32,196 nt of DNA from Phycisphaerales bacterium (lineage in GTDB: Bacteria > Planctomycetota > Phycisphaerae > SM23-33). The translations under genes and the position numbers were made by a program. This document shows, piece after piece, positions 6,981 through 15,504 of this stretch (the first letter of the stretch is position 1; each line of letters opens with the position of its first letter). The DNA lies in NCBI GenBank assembly GCA_003171235.1, contig PMYM01000203.1, positions 7,880 to 40,075 of the forward strand. Reading direction: 5' to 3'. The notes beneath the pieces were generated by a model, which saw only the letters and a program-made list of their open reading frames with translations, was not told the DNA's origin and did not search any database.

Positions 6981-8534
6981 CTATGGATCACGCGGGGAGC
7001 TACTGTGCTTTACCTGGGCCGATATGTCGTCGGAGCTTCCGCCATCGTCGCGTTCATTCATGCCGACGCTATACAACAGGTAGCCGTTCTGGTCGGCCTT
7101 GTACACCAGCGCCTTATCGCTGAAAACATCCTTGGGAATCGTGCCGACCAGTTCCGGCGTGAGTTCCTCCAGCCTGTCCGCCCAATGGCCTTGGCGGGCA
7201 TGGAAACAGGCCAATGCCAGCGCGAGCTTCTCAATCTCCAATCTCGTGGAGTCTTCTTCAGTTCGTGAAATAATGGAGAAATGGTCACCGATCATACAGA
7301 TCACTCGGGCAATTTCCTTGCTCGCAAACTGGCGAGTTCCCCATCCGCCTAAAGCGTACAGAACGGACCTGTACTTGAGACTCCTAATGTCCTTCGTCAA
7401 TTGTTCTCTCTGTCGCTGATAGGCGGCATGGGCTTCCTTGCGGCCGGCAAATTGCCCCAATCGCAGGGCTGCGACATGCTCGTCATACGATGCGTTGCAG
7501 AATCGCAGCATCAGGTCGTAATCCAGCCCGGCGGTTCTCATCCGGCCGTATCCAAGCCTAGTGGTGTTCCCTCCGCGAGATAAGAACATGATCGACTCCA
7601 GAACCCCGAAACGCTCATATACGTCCGTCGTATACACGATGTCGCCCGGCGGCGGGAGGGCCTCCAATTGCCGCAGGATCGCCAGGGCCTTCTCCGGCGG
7701 CATGGGCCCACGGGTAACGAAGGCTGTGCCCTGCTCTGAGGCCATATCGTCGATGAGGAATGCCAGGATGTTAGCCAGAAGAGTAGGCAATTGCCCCACC
7801 AGGCGTGCAAAGCGATGCATGGTCAGCAGGTCGCTCCAGGCGCCATCAATATCTCCGTCGTGAATACGCAGGGCGGCTCGGCAGACAAGGGCGTCGGGAG
7901 CGTCCCGAAAGGGCGATATGCACACGTTGAAGGAAGTTATGAACAAGGGCGGATTGTCACTGGAGACGATGGGAAAGTAGAGCTTCGGGAGTGTGCTTGC
8001 CTGCTGGACCATACGCAGGGCCTGCTCGTTATCTGCCAGCCAACCCCTCAAGTCGGGGTGGATAATGCCTTCTTGCAATGAGACCAGAACTTCAGAAATG
8101 CCCGGATCAGGATTACCTCGCTTCCCGGCCCGTGACCCGGTCGTCGGCGCGGAAGCGGTTGCCGGAGCAGTCTTTTTGCGATCTTCCCATGGCTTGAAAT
8201 TGCCGGGCGACTGGATGTCGTCAACCGTCAGGCCAAGGCGGGAAAGGATCTCTTGCTCCGGGACCGACTGCTCCAGGGGTTTCATGAAACATGACCGCCC
8301 GAATGCCTTAAGAAGCAGGTTGGCGGCATTGTTCTGGGGGGTGACGCCTTCGGAGCACCTGGCGTCCACGGCGGCGGCGTAGTTGACCGTGCCATCGGGG
8401 TTCAAGGGGCCGTCGATGAAAGTGGTCTGGCGCGATATGACTATCTGTGGCGACTTTATCGGGAGATGCAGACTCATCCCTGCCGCCACCAGCACTCCAA
8501 CGATCGCCAGGGCGATCTTATAACGACGCTTCAT
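6981..8534 (-). CDS. Membrane-anchored protein of a planctomycete-type family, function unknown
   Basis: The 517-residue product starts with a basic end and one hydrophobic segment (MKRRYKIALAIVGVLVAAGM), an uncleaved anchor or signal sequence, so the rest is probably outside the cytoplasm. Near residue 45 it has GPLNPDGTVNYAAAVDA followed by GVTPQNNAANLLLKAFG. The C-terminal part has HWADRLEELTPELVGTIPKD and GYLLYSVGMNERDDGG. I recognise this start and end combination from uncharacterised planctomycete proteins; no enzymatic motif is visible. The ATG at 8534 follows an AAGGGGAAG site; an upstream in-frame ATG is disfavoured because the signal-like segment belongs at the N-terminus. A low-complexity stretch rich in Thr, Ala and Pro lies around residues 122-142. 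It converges on the repeat block after the amidohydrolase genes. Confidence 0.8.
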   Translation of the reverse strand: MKRRYKIALAIVGVLVAAGMSLHLPIKSPQIVISRQTTFIDGPLNPDGTVNYAAAVDARCSEGVTPQNNAANLLLKAFGRSCFMKPLEQSVPEQEILSRLGLTVDDIQSPGNFKPWEDRKKTAPATASAPTTGSRAGKRGNPDPGISEVLVSLQEGIIHPDLRGWLADNEQALRMVQQASTLPKLYFPIVSSDNPPLFITSFNVCISPFRDAPDALVCRAALRIHDGDIDGAWSDLLTMHRFARLVGQLPTLLANILAFLIDDMASEQGTAFVTRGPMPPEKALAILRQLEALPPPGDIVYTTDVYERFGVLESIMFLSRGGNTTRLGYGRMRTAGLDYDLMLRFCNASYDEHVAALRLGQFAGRKEAHAAYQRQREQLTKDIRSLKYRSVLYALGGWGTRQFASKEIARVICMIGDHFSIISRTEEDSTRLEIEKLALALACFHARQGHWADRLEELTPELVGTIPKDVFSDKALVYKADQNGYLLYSVGMNERDDGGSSDDISAQVKHSSSPRDP

Positions 8535-8631
8535 GACTTCCCCTTGCCTCGGGTTGTGCCTCCCAGGCATTATCCACCCTGGCCAGATGTTCGGCAAGCC
8601 AAACGCCGGCCGATTCCCATCCGGCAAATCC

Positions 8632-8661
8632 TTGCCTGGGGCGATAGGGCGGGTTTATAAT
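8632..8661 (+). promoter_or_regulatory. Sigma-70-type promoter for fba
   Basis: TTGCCT (8632-8637) and a perfect TATAAT (8656-8661) are 18 bases apart. The predicted start is near 8668, leaving a leader of about 178 bases before the aldolase ATG. That leader carries three hairpin-capable elements: CCGGCGG/CCGCCGG around 8700-8727, the REP hairpin (8736-8767) and GGGCA/TGCCC (8795-8807). Such a leader could affect mRNA stability, though the hairpins belong to dispersed repeat families. Confidence 0.55.
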
Positions 8662-8735
8662 CCCGGGCTCTTTAGTCCCGGCGTGGAAGGACTATTTGGC
8701 CGGCGGGGCATAAAGTCATCCGCCGGCAGGGTGCC

Positions 8736-8767
8736 ATGCCCTTACGCGTTTTTGCGGAAGGGCATGC
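8736..8767 (+). repeat. REP-like hairpin, copy A (solitary)
   Basis: CATGCCCTT and AAGGGCATG form a perfect nine-base-pair outer stem; inside it CGC and GCG can pair around a T-rich loop. With flanking GGTGC upstream, it is nearly identical to copies at 23599-23631 and 24283-24315 that flank the RAYT gene about 15 kb away. It lies in the fba leader. Confidence 0.85.
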
Positions 8768-8791
8768 GGAACTACAAGACTCGTGCGACTG

Positions 8792-8812
8792 GCGGGCAAG
8801 ATGCCCGTGCCA
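8792..8812 (+). repeat. Short palindrome GGCGGGCA-AGA-TGCCCGTGCC in the fba leader
   Basis: GGGCA (8795-8799) pairs with TGCCC (8803-8807) around the loop AGA. It lies just upstream of the aldolase ribosome binding site. I know near-identical strings as dispersed intergenic repeats in planctomycete genomes, but no second copy was noticed in this window. Confidence 0.4.
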
Positions 8813-8846
8813 CTGAAATCGACTTTACGAAAGGCGAGGTAGAACG

Positions 8847-9875
8847 ATGCCGCTGGTACCGATGCGACAACTGCTGGATCACGCCGCCGAGAACGGCTAC
8901 GGCGTGGCGGCCCTGAACGTCAACAACATGGAGCAGATCCAGGCCATCATGGAGGCGGCCAACGAGACTGACTCGCCGGTCATCATCCAGGCCAGCCGGG
9001 GCGCCCGCAAGTACACCAACGACGCCTACCTGCGGCACCTGATGCTGGCGGCGGCTGAGCTGTACCCCGCCATCCCCATCGTCATGCACCAGGACCACGG
9101 CAACAGCCCGGCCACCTGCAAGTCGGCCATCGACCAGGGCTTCACCAGCGTCATGATGGACGGCTCGCTGAGCGAAGACGGCAAGAGCCCCAGCGGCTAC
9201 GAGTACAACGTCAAGGTCACGCGCGAGGTGGTGGCCCTGGCCCACGCCGTGGGCGTGACGGTCGAGGGCGAGATCGGCGCCCTGGGCGGCATCGAGGACG
9301 GGCACGGCGCCGGCCTGACCGAAGAGCAGGCCCAGGCCCACCTGACCGACCCGGTGCAGGCTGAGCAGTTCGTCAAGGACACCAAGGTGGACGCCCTGGC
9401 CGTGGCCATCGGCACCAGTCACGGGGCCTACAAGTTCAAGAAGAAGCCCACCGGCGACGTGCTCAAGATGAGCCTGATCGAGGACATCCACCGCCGCCTG
9501 CCCAACACCCACCTGGTGATGCACGGCTCATCCAGCGTGCCCCAGGAATTGCAGGACCTGATCAACAAGTACGGCGGGCAGATGAAGCCCACCTTCGGCG
9601 TGCCGATCGCGGAAATCCAGCGCGGCATCAAGCACGGCGTGCGCAAGATCAACGTGGACACCGACAACCGCATGGCCATCACCGGCGCCATCCGCAAGGT
9701 CTTTTGCGAGCAGCCCGAGAAGTTCGACCCGCGCGACTACCTGGGCCCGGCCCGCGAACTGATGAAGAAGGTCTGCATCGAGCGCATGATCGCCTTTGGC
9801 CAGGCGGGCAACGCCGGCAAGATCAAGCCCGTCACCTGCAAGGAAATGGTGAGTTTCTACAAAGGTAAGAAGTAG
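8847..9875 (+). CDS. fba: Fructose-1,6-bisphosphate aldolase, class II
   Basis: Zinc-dependent cleavage of fructose-1,6-bisphosphate to dihydroxyacetone phosphate and glyceraldehyde-3-phosphate in glycolysis, and the reverse reaction in gluconeogenesis; cytoplasmic. The 342-residue length fits the family. Landmarks are MHQDHGNS (80-87, catalytic Asp83 and zinc His84), VEGEIGALGG (139-148), GTSHGAYK (189-196, zinc His192), VMHGSSS (224-230, zinc His226) and the NVDTD substrate-binding motif near residue 271. The ATG at 8847 has a GAGGT site about nine bases upstream. It is a single-gene unit with its own promoter (8632-8661) and intrinsic terminator (9930-9958). Nothing in it looks altered. 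Confidence 0.97.
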   Translation: MPLVPMRQLLDHAAENGYGVAALNVNNMEQIQAIMEAANETDSPVIIQASRGARKYTNDAYLRHLMLAAAELYPAIPIVMHQDHGNSPATCKSAIDQGFTSVMMDGSLSEDGKSPSGYEYNVKVTREVVALAHAVGVTVEGEIGALGGIEDGHGAGLTEEQAQAHLTDPVQAEQFVKDTKVDALAVAIGTSHGAYKFKKKPTGDVLKMSLIEDIHRRLPNTHLVMHGSSSVPQELQDLINKYGGQMKPTFGVPIAEIQRGIKHGVRKINVDTDNRMAITGAIRKVFCEQPEKFDPRDYLGPARELMKKVCIERMIAFGQAGNAGKIKPVTCKEMVSFYKGKK

Positions 9876-9891
9876 GTCCAGCACGCTTGGT

Positions 9892-9922
9892 TCTGAGTTG
9901 CGGGTCGCGAGTTGTGAGTTGT
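9892..9922. repeat. Short-period GAGTTGYGRGT array after fba
   Basis: Units of the form GAGTTGCGGGTCGCGAGTTG and TGAGTTG follow each other immediately downstream of the aldolase stop codon and upstream of the terminator. No inverted partner is seen. Its position fits the other stop-proximal short-period repeats of the window. Confidence 0.5.
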
Positions 9923-9929
9923 ATTTAGC

Positions 9930-9958
9930 CCCCGGCCCTTGTGGCCGGGGATTCTTTT
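9930..9958 (+). terminator. Rho-independent terminator of fba
   Basis: CCCCGGCC (9930-9937) and GGCCGGGG (9943-9950) form a perfect eight-base-pair GC stem with loop CTTGT, followed by ATTCTTTT. It lies in the 84-base gap between fba and the convergent aldo/keto reductase gene. This is the only textbook intrinsic terminator I see in the window. Confidence 0.85.
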
Positions 9959-9959
9959 G

Positions 9960-10904
9960 CTACGCCAGTATCTGTTCGATGCGGGCCAGGACGTCGGGGG
10001 GAATCTTCTGCCCGGCGGCGGCGGCGTTGTCGGTCACCTGCTGGGGGCGGGTGGCGCCGCAGATGACGCTGGCGACGTTGTCCAGCCGCAGGCACCAGGC
10101 CAGGGCCAGTTGGGCCATGCTCATGCCCAGTTGCGCGGCCAGGGGCTTGAGCATCTCGACGCGGCGAAAGTTCTCGGGCGTCAGCACGCGCTGGATGAAC
10201 TGGTTGGCGCGGGCGTCGGCGGCCCGGCTGTCGGGGGGAATGGTCTTGCCGTCGTACTTGCCCGTCAGCACGCCTTGGGCCAGCGGGCTGAAGACCACCT
10301 GTCCCACGCCCAGCTTGCCGCAGGTGGGCACAATGTCGGCCTCGATGTCCCGCCTGAGCATGCTGTAGGAGGGCTGGTTGGAGACGATGCGGTCCAGGCC
10401 CAGCCCCTCGGCCAGGGCGTGGGCGTCCAGCATCTGCTGGGCCGTCCAATTGCTCACCCCGACGTACAGCGCCTTGCCGGCGCGGACCAGGTCATCGAAG
10501 GCCCGCAGCGTTTCATCCAGCGGCGCAGCCGGGTCGAAGCGGTGGGCCTGGTAGAGGTCCACGTAGTCGACCCCGAGCCGGCGGAGGGAGGCGTGGGCCT
10601 GCTCCATGATGTGCTTGCGCGACAGGCCCGACTGGTTGGGCTTCTCGCCCATGGGGAAGAAGCACTTTGTGGCCAGCACGTAGGTGTCGCGCGGAAAGGG
10701 CCGCAGGGCCTGGCCCAGCACTTCCTCGGCCGCGCCGGCGGCGTACACGTTAGCGGCGTCAAAGAAGTTGACGCCCAGTTCGTAGGCCTGGCGGACGCAG
10801 GCGGCGGCGCCGGCGGCGTTCACGGCGTTGCCGAAGGTCAGCCAACTGCCCAGTCCGATCTCGCTCAACTGCAACCCGCTGCGACCCAGCCGGCGATACT
10901 GCAT
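9960..10904 (-). CDS. Aldo/keto reductase (voltage-gated potassium channel beta-subunit-like group)
   Basis: NADPH-dependent oxidoreductase with a TIM-barrel fold; physiological substrate unknown. The catalytic tetrad is visible as FFDAANVYAAG (Asp49, Tyr54), ATKCF (Lys80) and YQAHRFD (His121). The N-terminus MQYRRLGRSGLQLSEIGLGS is characteristic, as is the C-terminal VICGATRPQQVTDN nucleotide-binding region. The start is taken as ATG 10904 (314 residues), because MQYRRLGRSG is where family members begin; a TTG at 10937 would add eleven residues of no known role. The ribosome binding site is weak (AAGAGAG). The gene is divergent from the response regulator and converges on fba across a terminator. 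Confidence 0.92.
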   Translation of the reverse strand: MQYRRLGRSGLQLSEIGLGSWLTFGNAVNAAGAAACVRQAYELGVNFFDAANVYAAGAAEEVLGQALRPFPRDTYVLATKCFFPMGEKPNQSGLSRKHIMEQAHASLRRLGVDYVDLYQAHRFDPAAPLDETLRAFDDLVRAGKALYVGVSNWTAQQMLDAHALAEGLGLDRIVSNQPSYSMLRRDIEADIVPTCGKLGVGQVVFSPLAQGVLTGKYDGKTIPPDSRAADARANQFIQRVLTPENFRRVEMLKPLAAQLGMSMAQLALAWCLRLDNVASVICGATRPQQVTDNAAAAGQKIPPDVLARIEQILA

Positions 10905-11005
10905 GGCGATTGCTCTCTTAACATGTTCTTTGTGCAACCCTGGCCGCCGGTTAACATTGCCGGCGCAGGCTAACGGCCCGGTTATCTTGATGGCAAGAGG
11001 AGCTC

Positions 11006-11692
11006 ATGGCAAGGGAAACCATACTCGTTGTCGATGACGAGCGGGAAATCCTGGAACTGCTGGAGTACAACCTTGCCAAGAACGGCTACAAGGTCGTGTG
11101 CGTCCGGACGGGCGAGGCGGCCCTGGAAAAGGCCCGCTCGGCCTTGCCCGACCTGGTGGTGCTGGACCTGATGCTGCCGGGCGTGGACGGGCTGGAAGTC
11201 TGCCGCCTGCTCAAGGGGGATTCCCGCACCGCCGCCCTGCCCGTGGTCATGCTGACGGCCAGGGGCGAGGAGGCCGACGTAGTGGCCGGCCTGGAACTGG
11301 GGGCCGACGACTACGTCACCAAGCCTTTCAGCCCGCGCGTGCTGCTGGCCAGGATCAAGGCGGTGCTGCGCCGGCGCAAGGAGCTGTCGCGTCCCGACGC
11401 CGCCCTGAAGGCGGGCGACCTGGCCATTGACCCCGGCAGGCACGAGGTGCTGATTAAGGGCAGGCCGGTCGAACTGACCCACACCGAGTTCAAGATCCTG
11501 CATTTCCTGGCCGGCCGGAAAGGCTGGGTCTTCACCCGCTACCAGATCGTCGATGGTGTTCAGGGCCAGGACGCCGCCGTCACCGACCGCAGCGTGGACG
11601 TGCACATCGTGTCCCTGCGGCGAAAGCTGGGGGCCTGTGGCGAGCGCATCCAGACCGTCCGCGGCGTTGGCTACCGCTTTAAGGAAGACTAG
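11006..11692 (+). CDS. DNA-binding response regulator, OmpR/PhoB type
   Basis: Transcription factor expected to be phosphorylated by the kinase encoded immediately downstream. The 228-residue protein has a receiver domain (about 5-118) with acidic pair Asp10-Asp11, phospho-acceptor Asp54 (VVLDLMLPGVDG), the LTA switch region and Lys in VTKPF. The C-terminal winged helix (about 130-225) has the TEFKILHFL, VDVHIVSLRRKLG and TVRGVGYRF motifs. An AAGAGGAG site lies four bases before the ATG. Its stop codon is one base from the kinase ATG, so both are one transcription unit. Sequence and pairing fit PhoB of phosphate regulation, but no Pho box or phosphate transporter is nearby, so the stimulus remains unassigned. 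Confidence 0.93.
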   Translation: MARETILVVDDEREILELLEYNLAKNGYKVVCVRTGEAALEKARSALPDLVVLDLMLPGVDGLEVCRLLKGDSRTAALPVVMLTARGEEADVVAGLELGADDYVTKPFSPRVLLARIKAVLRRRKELSRPDAALKAGDLAIDPGRHEVLIKGRPVELTHTEFKILHFLAGRKGWVFTRYQIVDGVQGQDAAVTDRSVDVHIVSLRRKLGACGERIQTVRGVGYRFKED

Positions 11693-11693
11693 C

Positions 11694-13457
11694 ATGGCCC
11701 GTCGCCGGCTGCTGTGGAGAATATATCCGTCCTTCCTGATCTGCATCCTGCTGTGCGTGCTGGGGGTGGGGGCAAGCGCCGCCTACCTGGTGCGGTGGCT
11801 GGGGTATCACCAGGCCCAGGAGGAACTTCAAGGGCGGGCGCAACTGGCGCGCCAACTGCTGCCTCCCCAGCCGGCGGGGCGGATGGACGAGCTGGCCCGC
11901 CGACTGGCCGGGCTGAGCGGCGCCCGCGTCACACTGATCAGCCAGGACGGCACGGTGGTGGGGGAATCGGAGCTCACCTCCGAGTCGATGGAGAACCACG
12001 CCTGGCGGCCGGAGGTGCACCAGGCCCTGGACGGCCGGATGGGCATCTCCAGCCGCTACAGCAGCACCCTGCGGACCGACGTGCTGTACGTGGCCCTGCC
12101 CTGGAGCGATGCCCCCGGCGGCGGGGTGGTGCGCCTGAGCCTGCCGCTGGACCACGTCGCCCAGGCCATGCGGTCGATTTACATCGGCATCGGCCTGTCG
12201 GCCCTGGGCATGGCGGTGCTGGCGGGGGCCTTGGCCATGCTGGTCAGCCGGCGCGTCACCCGCCTGATCGAGCACATGCGCCAGGGGGCACAGCGTTTTG
12301 CCGCCGGCCAGTTGCGACATCGCCTGATGGCCCAGGACACCGACGAATTCGCCGGCCTGGCCGAGGCCCTAAACAGCATGGCCGGACAGCTCCAGGACAA
12401 GATCGCCTTCCTGGAGCGATACCGCACACTGCAGGAGACGGTGCTTTCAACCATGGCCGAGGGCGTGCTGGCCCTGGACCTGGAGGAGCGGATCATCAGC
12501 ATGAACGCCGCCGCCGCCCGGCTGCTGGGCGCCGACCCCCAGGCCGCCGCCGGCAAGCGCCTCCAGGAATTCTGCCGCAACCCCGCCCTCCAGCGCCTGG
12601 TGCGGGCCGTGCTCCAGAGCCGCCAGACCGCCGAAGGCGAAATCGTCCTGCGCGACGCCGTCGGCGAGCGCTGCCTGCAGGGGCGGTGCAGCCTGCTCCA
12701 ACCGGCTGGCGCCGACTGCGTGGGCGTGCTGCTGGTGCTGGCCGACCTGACACACCTGCGCCAGTTGGAGAACGTGCGGCGCGACTTCGTGGCCAACGTC
12801 TCGCACGAACTCAAGACGCCCATCACCTCCATCAAGGGCTTCGTCGAAACCCTGCGCGAGGGGGCCAAGGACGAGCCGGAGAATGCCCGGCGTTTCCTGG
12901 AGATCGTCGCCCGCCAGGCCGACCGGCTCGACGCCATTATCGAGGATTTGCTGAGCCTGTCCCGCCTGGAACGCGCCGGCGATCACGAACCGGTCGACCG
13001 CCCGCCCACGCCCCTCCGGCCGGTGATGGAAGCGGCCGTTGCCGACGTGCAGGAAAAGGCCCGGCGGAAGAATATCCAACTCGCGCTGGACTGCCCGCCG
13101 CAGGTGCAAGGCCTCATCAACCAGCGCCTGCTGGAGCAGGCCCTGGTCAACCTGCTGGACAACGCCGTCAAGTACAGCCCCGACGGCGGCAAGGTGGAGT
13201 TGTCGGCCGGCATCGAAGGGGCCAGGTTGATCCTGCGGGTGCGGGATTATGGCTGCGGCATCGAGCCCCAGCACCTGGGCCGCATCTTCGAGCGCTTCTA
13301 CCGGGTGGACAAGGCCCGCAGCCGGGAAGAGGGCGGCACCGGCCTGGGCCTGGCCATCGTCAAGCACATCGCCCAGGCACACGGCGGGGGCGTTTCGGTG
13401 CAAAGCGCCCCCGGTGCCGGCAGCACCTTCACCATCACCCTGCCGGCGACGACGTAG
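11694..13457 (+). CDS. Sensor histidine kinase, PhoR/PnpS-like (TM-sensor-TM-HAMP-PAS-HisKA-HATPase)
   Basis: Membrane kinase for the preceding response regulator. The 587 residues contain TM1 (about 10-32), an extracytoplasmic sensor segment (about 33-160) with the VTLISQDGTVVGES core typical of this group, TM2 (about 163-187), HAMP (about 190-240), a PAS domain (about 250-350), HisKA with FVANVSHELKTPITSIKGF (phospho-acceptor His371), and a HATPase domain with N-box NLLDNAVKYS (from about 486), DYGCGI, FERFYRVDK and GGTGLGLAIVKH. All catalytic motifs are intact. The ATG at 11694 is one base after the regulator's stop, with AAGGA upstream; longer in-frame starts lie inside the regulator gene. 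A large inverted repeat begins six bases after the stop. Confidence 0.93.
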   Translation: MARRRLLWRIYPSFLICILLCVLGVGASAAYLVRWLGYHQAQEELQGRAQLARQLLPPQPAGRMDELARRLAGLSGARVTLISQDGTVVGESELTSESMENHAWRPEVHQALDGRMGISSRYSSTLRTDVLYVALPWSDAPGGGVVRLSLPLDHVAQAMRSIYIGIGLSALGMAVLAGALAMLVSRRVTRLIEHMRQGAQRFAAGQLRHRLMAQDTDEFAGLAEALNSMAGQLQDKIAFLERYRTLQETVLSTMAEGVLALDLEERIISMNAAAARLLGADPQAAAGKRLQEFCRNPALQRLVRAVLQSRQTAEGEIVLRDAVGERCLQGRCSLLQPAGADCVGVLLVLADLTHLRQLENVRRDFVANVSHELKTPITSIKGFVETLREGAKDEPENARRFLEIVARQADRLDAIIEDLLSLSRLERAGDHEPVDRPPTPLRPVMEAAVADVQEKARRKNIQLALDCPPQVQGLINQRLLEQALVNLLDNAVKYSPDGGKVELSAGIEGARLILRVRDYGCGIEPQHLGRIFERFYRVDKARSREEGGTGLGLAIVKHIAQAHGGGVSVQSAPGAGSTFTITLPATT

Positions 13458-13462
13458 TGCGG

Positions 13463-13557
13463 AAAGTAAAGCTGAAAGCTGAAAACTGAAAGCTGAAATG
13501 AGGACTGAGGTCTTGGCCTTTGTTTTAGCTTTCAGCTTTTAGCTTTCAGCTTTCAGT
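13463..13557. repeat. Inverted repeat of AGCTGAAAGCTGAAA type between kinase gene and miaA
   Basis: The left arm (13463-13498) and right arm (13524-13557) consist of GCTGAAA or TTTCAGC units with a seven-base period and pair over about 28 bases with three mismatches, around a loop of about 25 bases. The element starts six bases after the kinase stop codon and ends 12 bases before the miaA GTG. It is far more AT-rich than both genes. Confidence 0.8.
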
Positions 13558-13569
13558 TAGAATGCCCCG

Positions 13570-14490
13570 GTGCAAAAGATCACGGTCATCCTTGGCCCGA
13601 CCGCCTGCGGCAAGAGCGAGCTGGCGCTGGAGCTGGCCCGGCGGGCCGGCGGGCACATCGTCAGCGCCGACTCCATGCAGGTTTACCGGCGGATGGACAT
13701 CGGCACGGCCAAGCCTTCGCCGGCCATCCGGCAGGAAATTCCCCACCATTGCATCGACCTGGTCGAACCCAGCCAGAGCTTCAGCGTCGCCCAGTTCGTG
13801 GCCTGCGCCGATGCAGCCATCGCTAACATCGCCGCCGCCGGCAAGTGTGCCCTGGTGGTCGGCGGCACCGCCCTGTACCTCAAGTCCCTGGCTGAGGGAC
13901 TGTTCGAAGGGCCGTCGGCCGACCCCGAATTCCGCCGCCAACTGGCCGACCGCATCGGGCGCGAGGGCCTGCCCGCCCTGCACGCCGAACTGGCCGGCAT
14001 CGACCCCCAGGCCGCCGGGCGCATCCACCCCAACGACCAGAAACGAATCGTCCGCGCCCTGGAGGTTTACCGGCTCACCGGCCAGCCCATCAGCCAACTC
14101 CAGCAGCAGTGGGACCGCCCGGCCAAGCGGTACGACTGCCTGTACATCGGCCTGCGCCGCAGCCGCGATGACCTAAGTTCCCGCATCAACGCCCGCGTCA
14201 AGAGCATGATCCAAGAGGGCCTGCGGGATGAGGTGGCCGGCCTGCTGGCCGAACCGGCCGGGCTTTCGCCCCAGGCCGCCCAGGCCCTTGGCTACGCCGA
14301 GATGATCCGCCACCTGCGCGGCGAGCTTACCCTGGACGAGGCCGTCGAGCAGATCAAGATCAACACCCGCCAGTTCGCCAAGAGCCAGCGGACCTGGTTC
14401 CGCCGCTTCACCGACGTGCACTGGATCGACATGGAGCTCGACACGCCCATCTCCGCCGCCCTGGACCAGGCCTTGGCGGTGATGACCTAA
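13570..14490 (+). CDS. miaA: tRNA dimethylallyltransferase (MiaA)
   Basis: Transfers a dimethylallyl group to adenine-37 of tRNAs reading codons that start with U; cytoplasmic. The 306-residue protein has the P-loop GPTACGKS (9-16), the conserved DSMQVYR (34-40), VVGGTALYLKSL, and the HPNDQKRIVRALEVY helix, then NTRQFAKSQRTWFRR near the C-terminus. The start is forced: an in-frame TAG lies at 13558-13560, GTG 13570 is the first usable codon, and the next in-frame ATG is inside DSMQ. No Shine-Dalgarno sequence precedes the GTG; the space is occupied by the right arm of the inverted repeat, so initiation may be structure-dependent or leaderless. It converges on gluQ, another tRNA-modification gene. 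Confidence 0.95.
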   Translation: MQKITVILGPTACGKSELALELARRAGGHIVSADSMQVYRRMDIGTAKPSPAIRQEIPHHCIDLVEPSQSFSVAQFVACADAAIANIAAAGKCALVVGGTALYLKSLAEGLFEGPSADPEFRRQLADRIGREGLPALHAELAGIDPQAAGRIHPNDQKRIVRALEVYRLTGQPISQLQQQWDRPAKRYDCLYIGLRRSRDDLSSRINARVKSMIQEGLRDEVAGLLAEPAGLSPQAAQALGYAEMIRHLRGELTLDEAVEQIKINTRQFAKSQRTWFRRFTDVHWIDMELDTPISAALDQALAVMT

Positions 14491-14532
14491 GGCGGGTCCA
14501 TATCGTCAAGCGGATGGATGGAATTGCGGCGG

Positions 14533-15480
14533 TCACTGCCCCATCAGGAACTTCTCATCGGCCGGGAGGAAGGTGACCGGCTGGAGGGGGAGGAGCTGCA
14601 GGTCGAAGCGGCGGAGAAGCTCAGCCAGGTCGGCCTCCTGGCGGGTGGGCAAGAGGCCCGACCAGAAGCCGATCAGCCCCAGAACCTGCTGCGGCGTGGC
14701 CCCCAGCCGGCGATAGTGCGACAGGCGGGTGTCGCCGTGACGTTTGGCCAGCCGCCGGCCGTCGGGCCCGACCACCAGCGGCAGGTGCCAGTAGCGGACC
14801 GTCTCGCCCAGCCCCAGCAGGCGGCGGAGGTGGATCTGCCGGGCGGCTGACTCCAGCAGGTCCTCGCCGCGGACGATGCGGTCCACGCCGGCCTGGGCGT
14901 CATCCACCACCACGGCCAGTTGATACGCCGCCAGGCCGTCGCTCTTGAAGATGACGAAGTCGCCGCCGATGCGGCCCAGGTCGAATTCCCGCCGCCCGGC
15001 GAACTGGTCGTCCACGACGATTGTCTGGCCGTCGGTGCAGACCCGCCAGGCGATCGGCCTGCCGGTGGCGGCGGCCTGGTCGGCGGTGGCGAATCGCCCG
15101 CGGCAGGTTCCCGGATAGGCCGCTGCCGACTCATCGTCGTGGGGGGCGCTGCCGGCCTGCTGGGCGTCCTTTCGGCTGCAGACGCAGGGATAGGCCAGCC
15201 CCTTGGCCACCAGCGCCTCCAGCGCCTGGCGGTAAAAGTGCGCCCGCTGCGACTGGTACACCGCCGGCTGCTCCCACGTCAGCCCCAGCCAGGCCAACTC
15301 TTCCAGCATGTCCGCGGCCGAGCCGGGCTTGACGCGTGGGCCGTCCAGATCTTCCACGCGCAGCAGCATCCGCCAACCTTGCTGGCGGGCCAGCAGGTGG
15401 TTCAGCACGAAGGTGCGGGCGTTGCCCAGGTGCAGCGCCCCGGTGGGGGAGGGCGCCAGTCGCGTCAGGTGCTCTGTCAT
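14533..15480 (-). CDS. gluQ: Glutamyl-Q tRNA(Asp) synthetase (GluQRS)
   Basis: Truncated paralogue of glutamyl-tRNA synthetase which, in the family, attaches glutamate to queuosine-34 of tRNA-Asp. The 315 residues comprise the catalytic core only; the anticodon-binding domain is missing, as expected for this family. Visible are APSPTGALHLGN (9-20, the HIGH-type motif), RVEDLDGPRV (41-50) and the zinc site Cys99-Cys101-Tyr122-Cys126 (PCVCSRK ... YPGTCRG). The second signature (KMSKS-type) appears as RRLAKRHGD. The ATG at 15480 begins MTEHLTRLAPSPTG; an in-frame ATG further upstream would run into the palindrome region. A TATACT box ending about eight bases before the ATG suggests a very short or absent leader. 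It is adjacent to convergent miaA, 42 bases apart. Confidence 0.92.
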   Translation of the reverse strand: MTEHLTRLAPSPTGALHLGNARTFVLNHLLARQQGWRMLLRVEDLDGPRVKPGSAADMLEELAWLGLTWEQPAVYQSQRAHFYRQALEALVAKGLAYPCVCSRKDAQQAGSAPHDDESAAAYPGTCRGRFATADQAAATGRPIAWRVCTDGQTIVVDDQFAGRREFDLGRIGGDFVIFKSDGLAAYQLAVVVDDAQAGVDRIVRGEDLLESAARQIHLRRLLGLGETVRYWHLPLVVGPDGRRLAKRHGDTRLSHYRRLGATPQQVLGLIGFWSGLLPTRQEADLAELLRRFDLQLLPLQPVTFLPADEKFLMGQ

Positions 15481-15504
15481 TGAGCCAAGTATAACGCAGT
15501 GTGG

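Noticed and set aside
10905..11005. Pho box upstream of the PhoB-like regulator
   Set aside because: No pair of CTGTCAT-like direct repeats is present; only GTTAAC and ACATGT palindromes were found.
13562..14176. ORF from ATG 13562 overlapping miaA
   Set aside because: It is out of frame with miaA, low in complexity and lacks any motif; miaA in the other frame is unambiguous.
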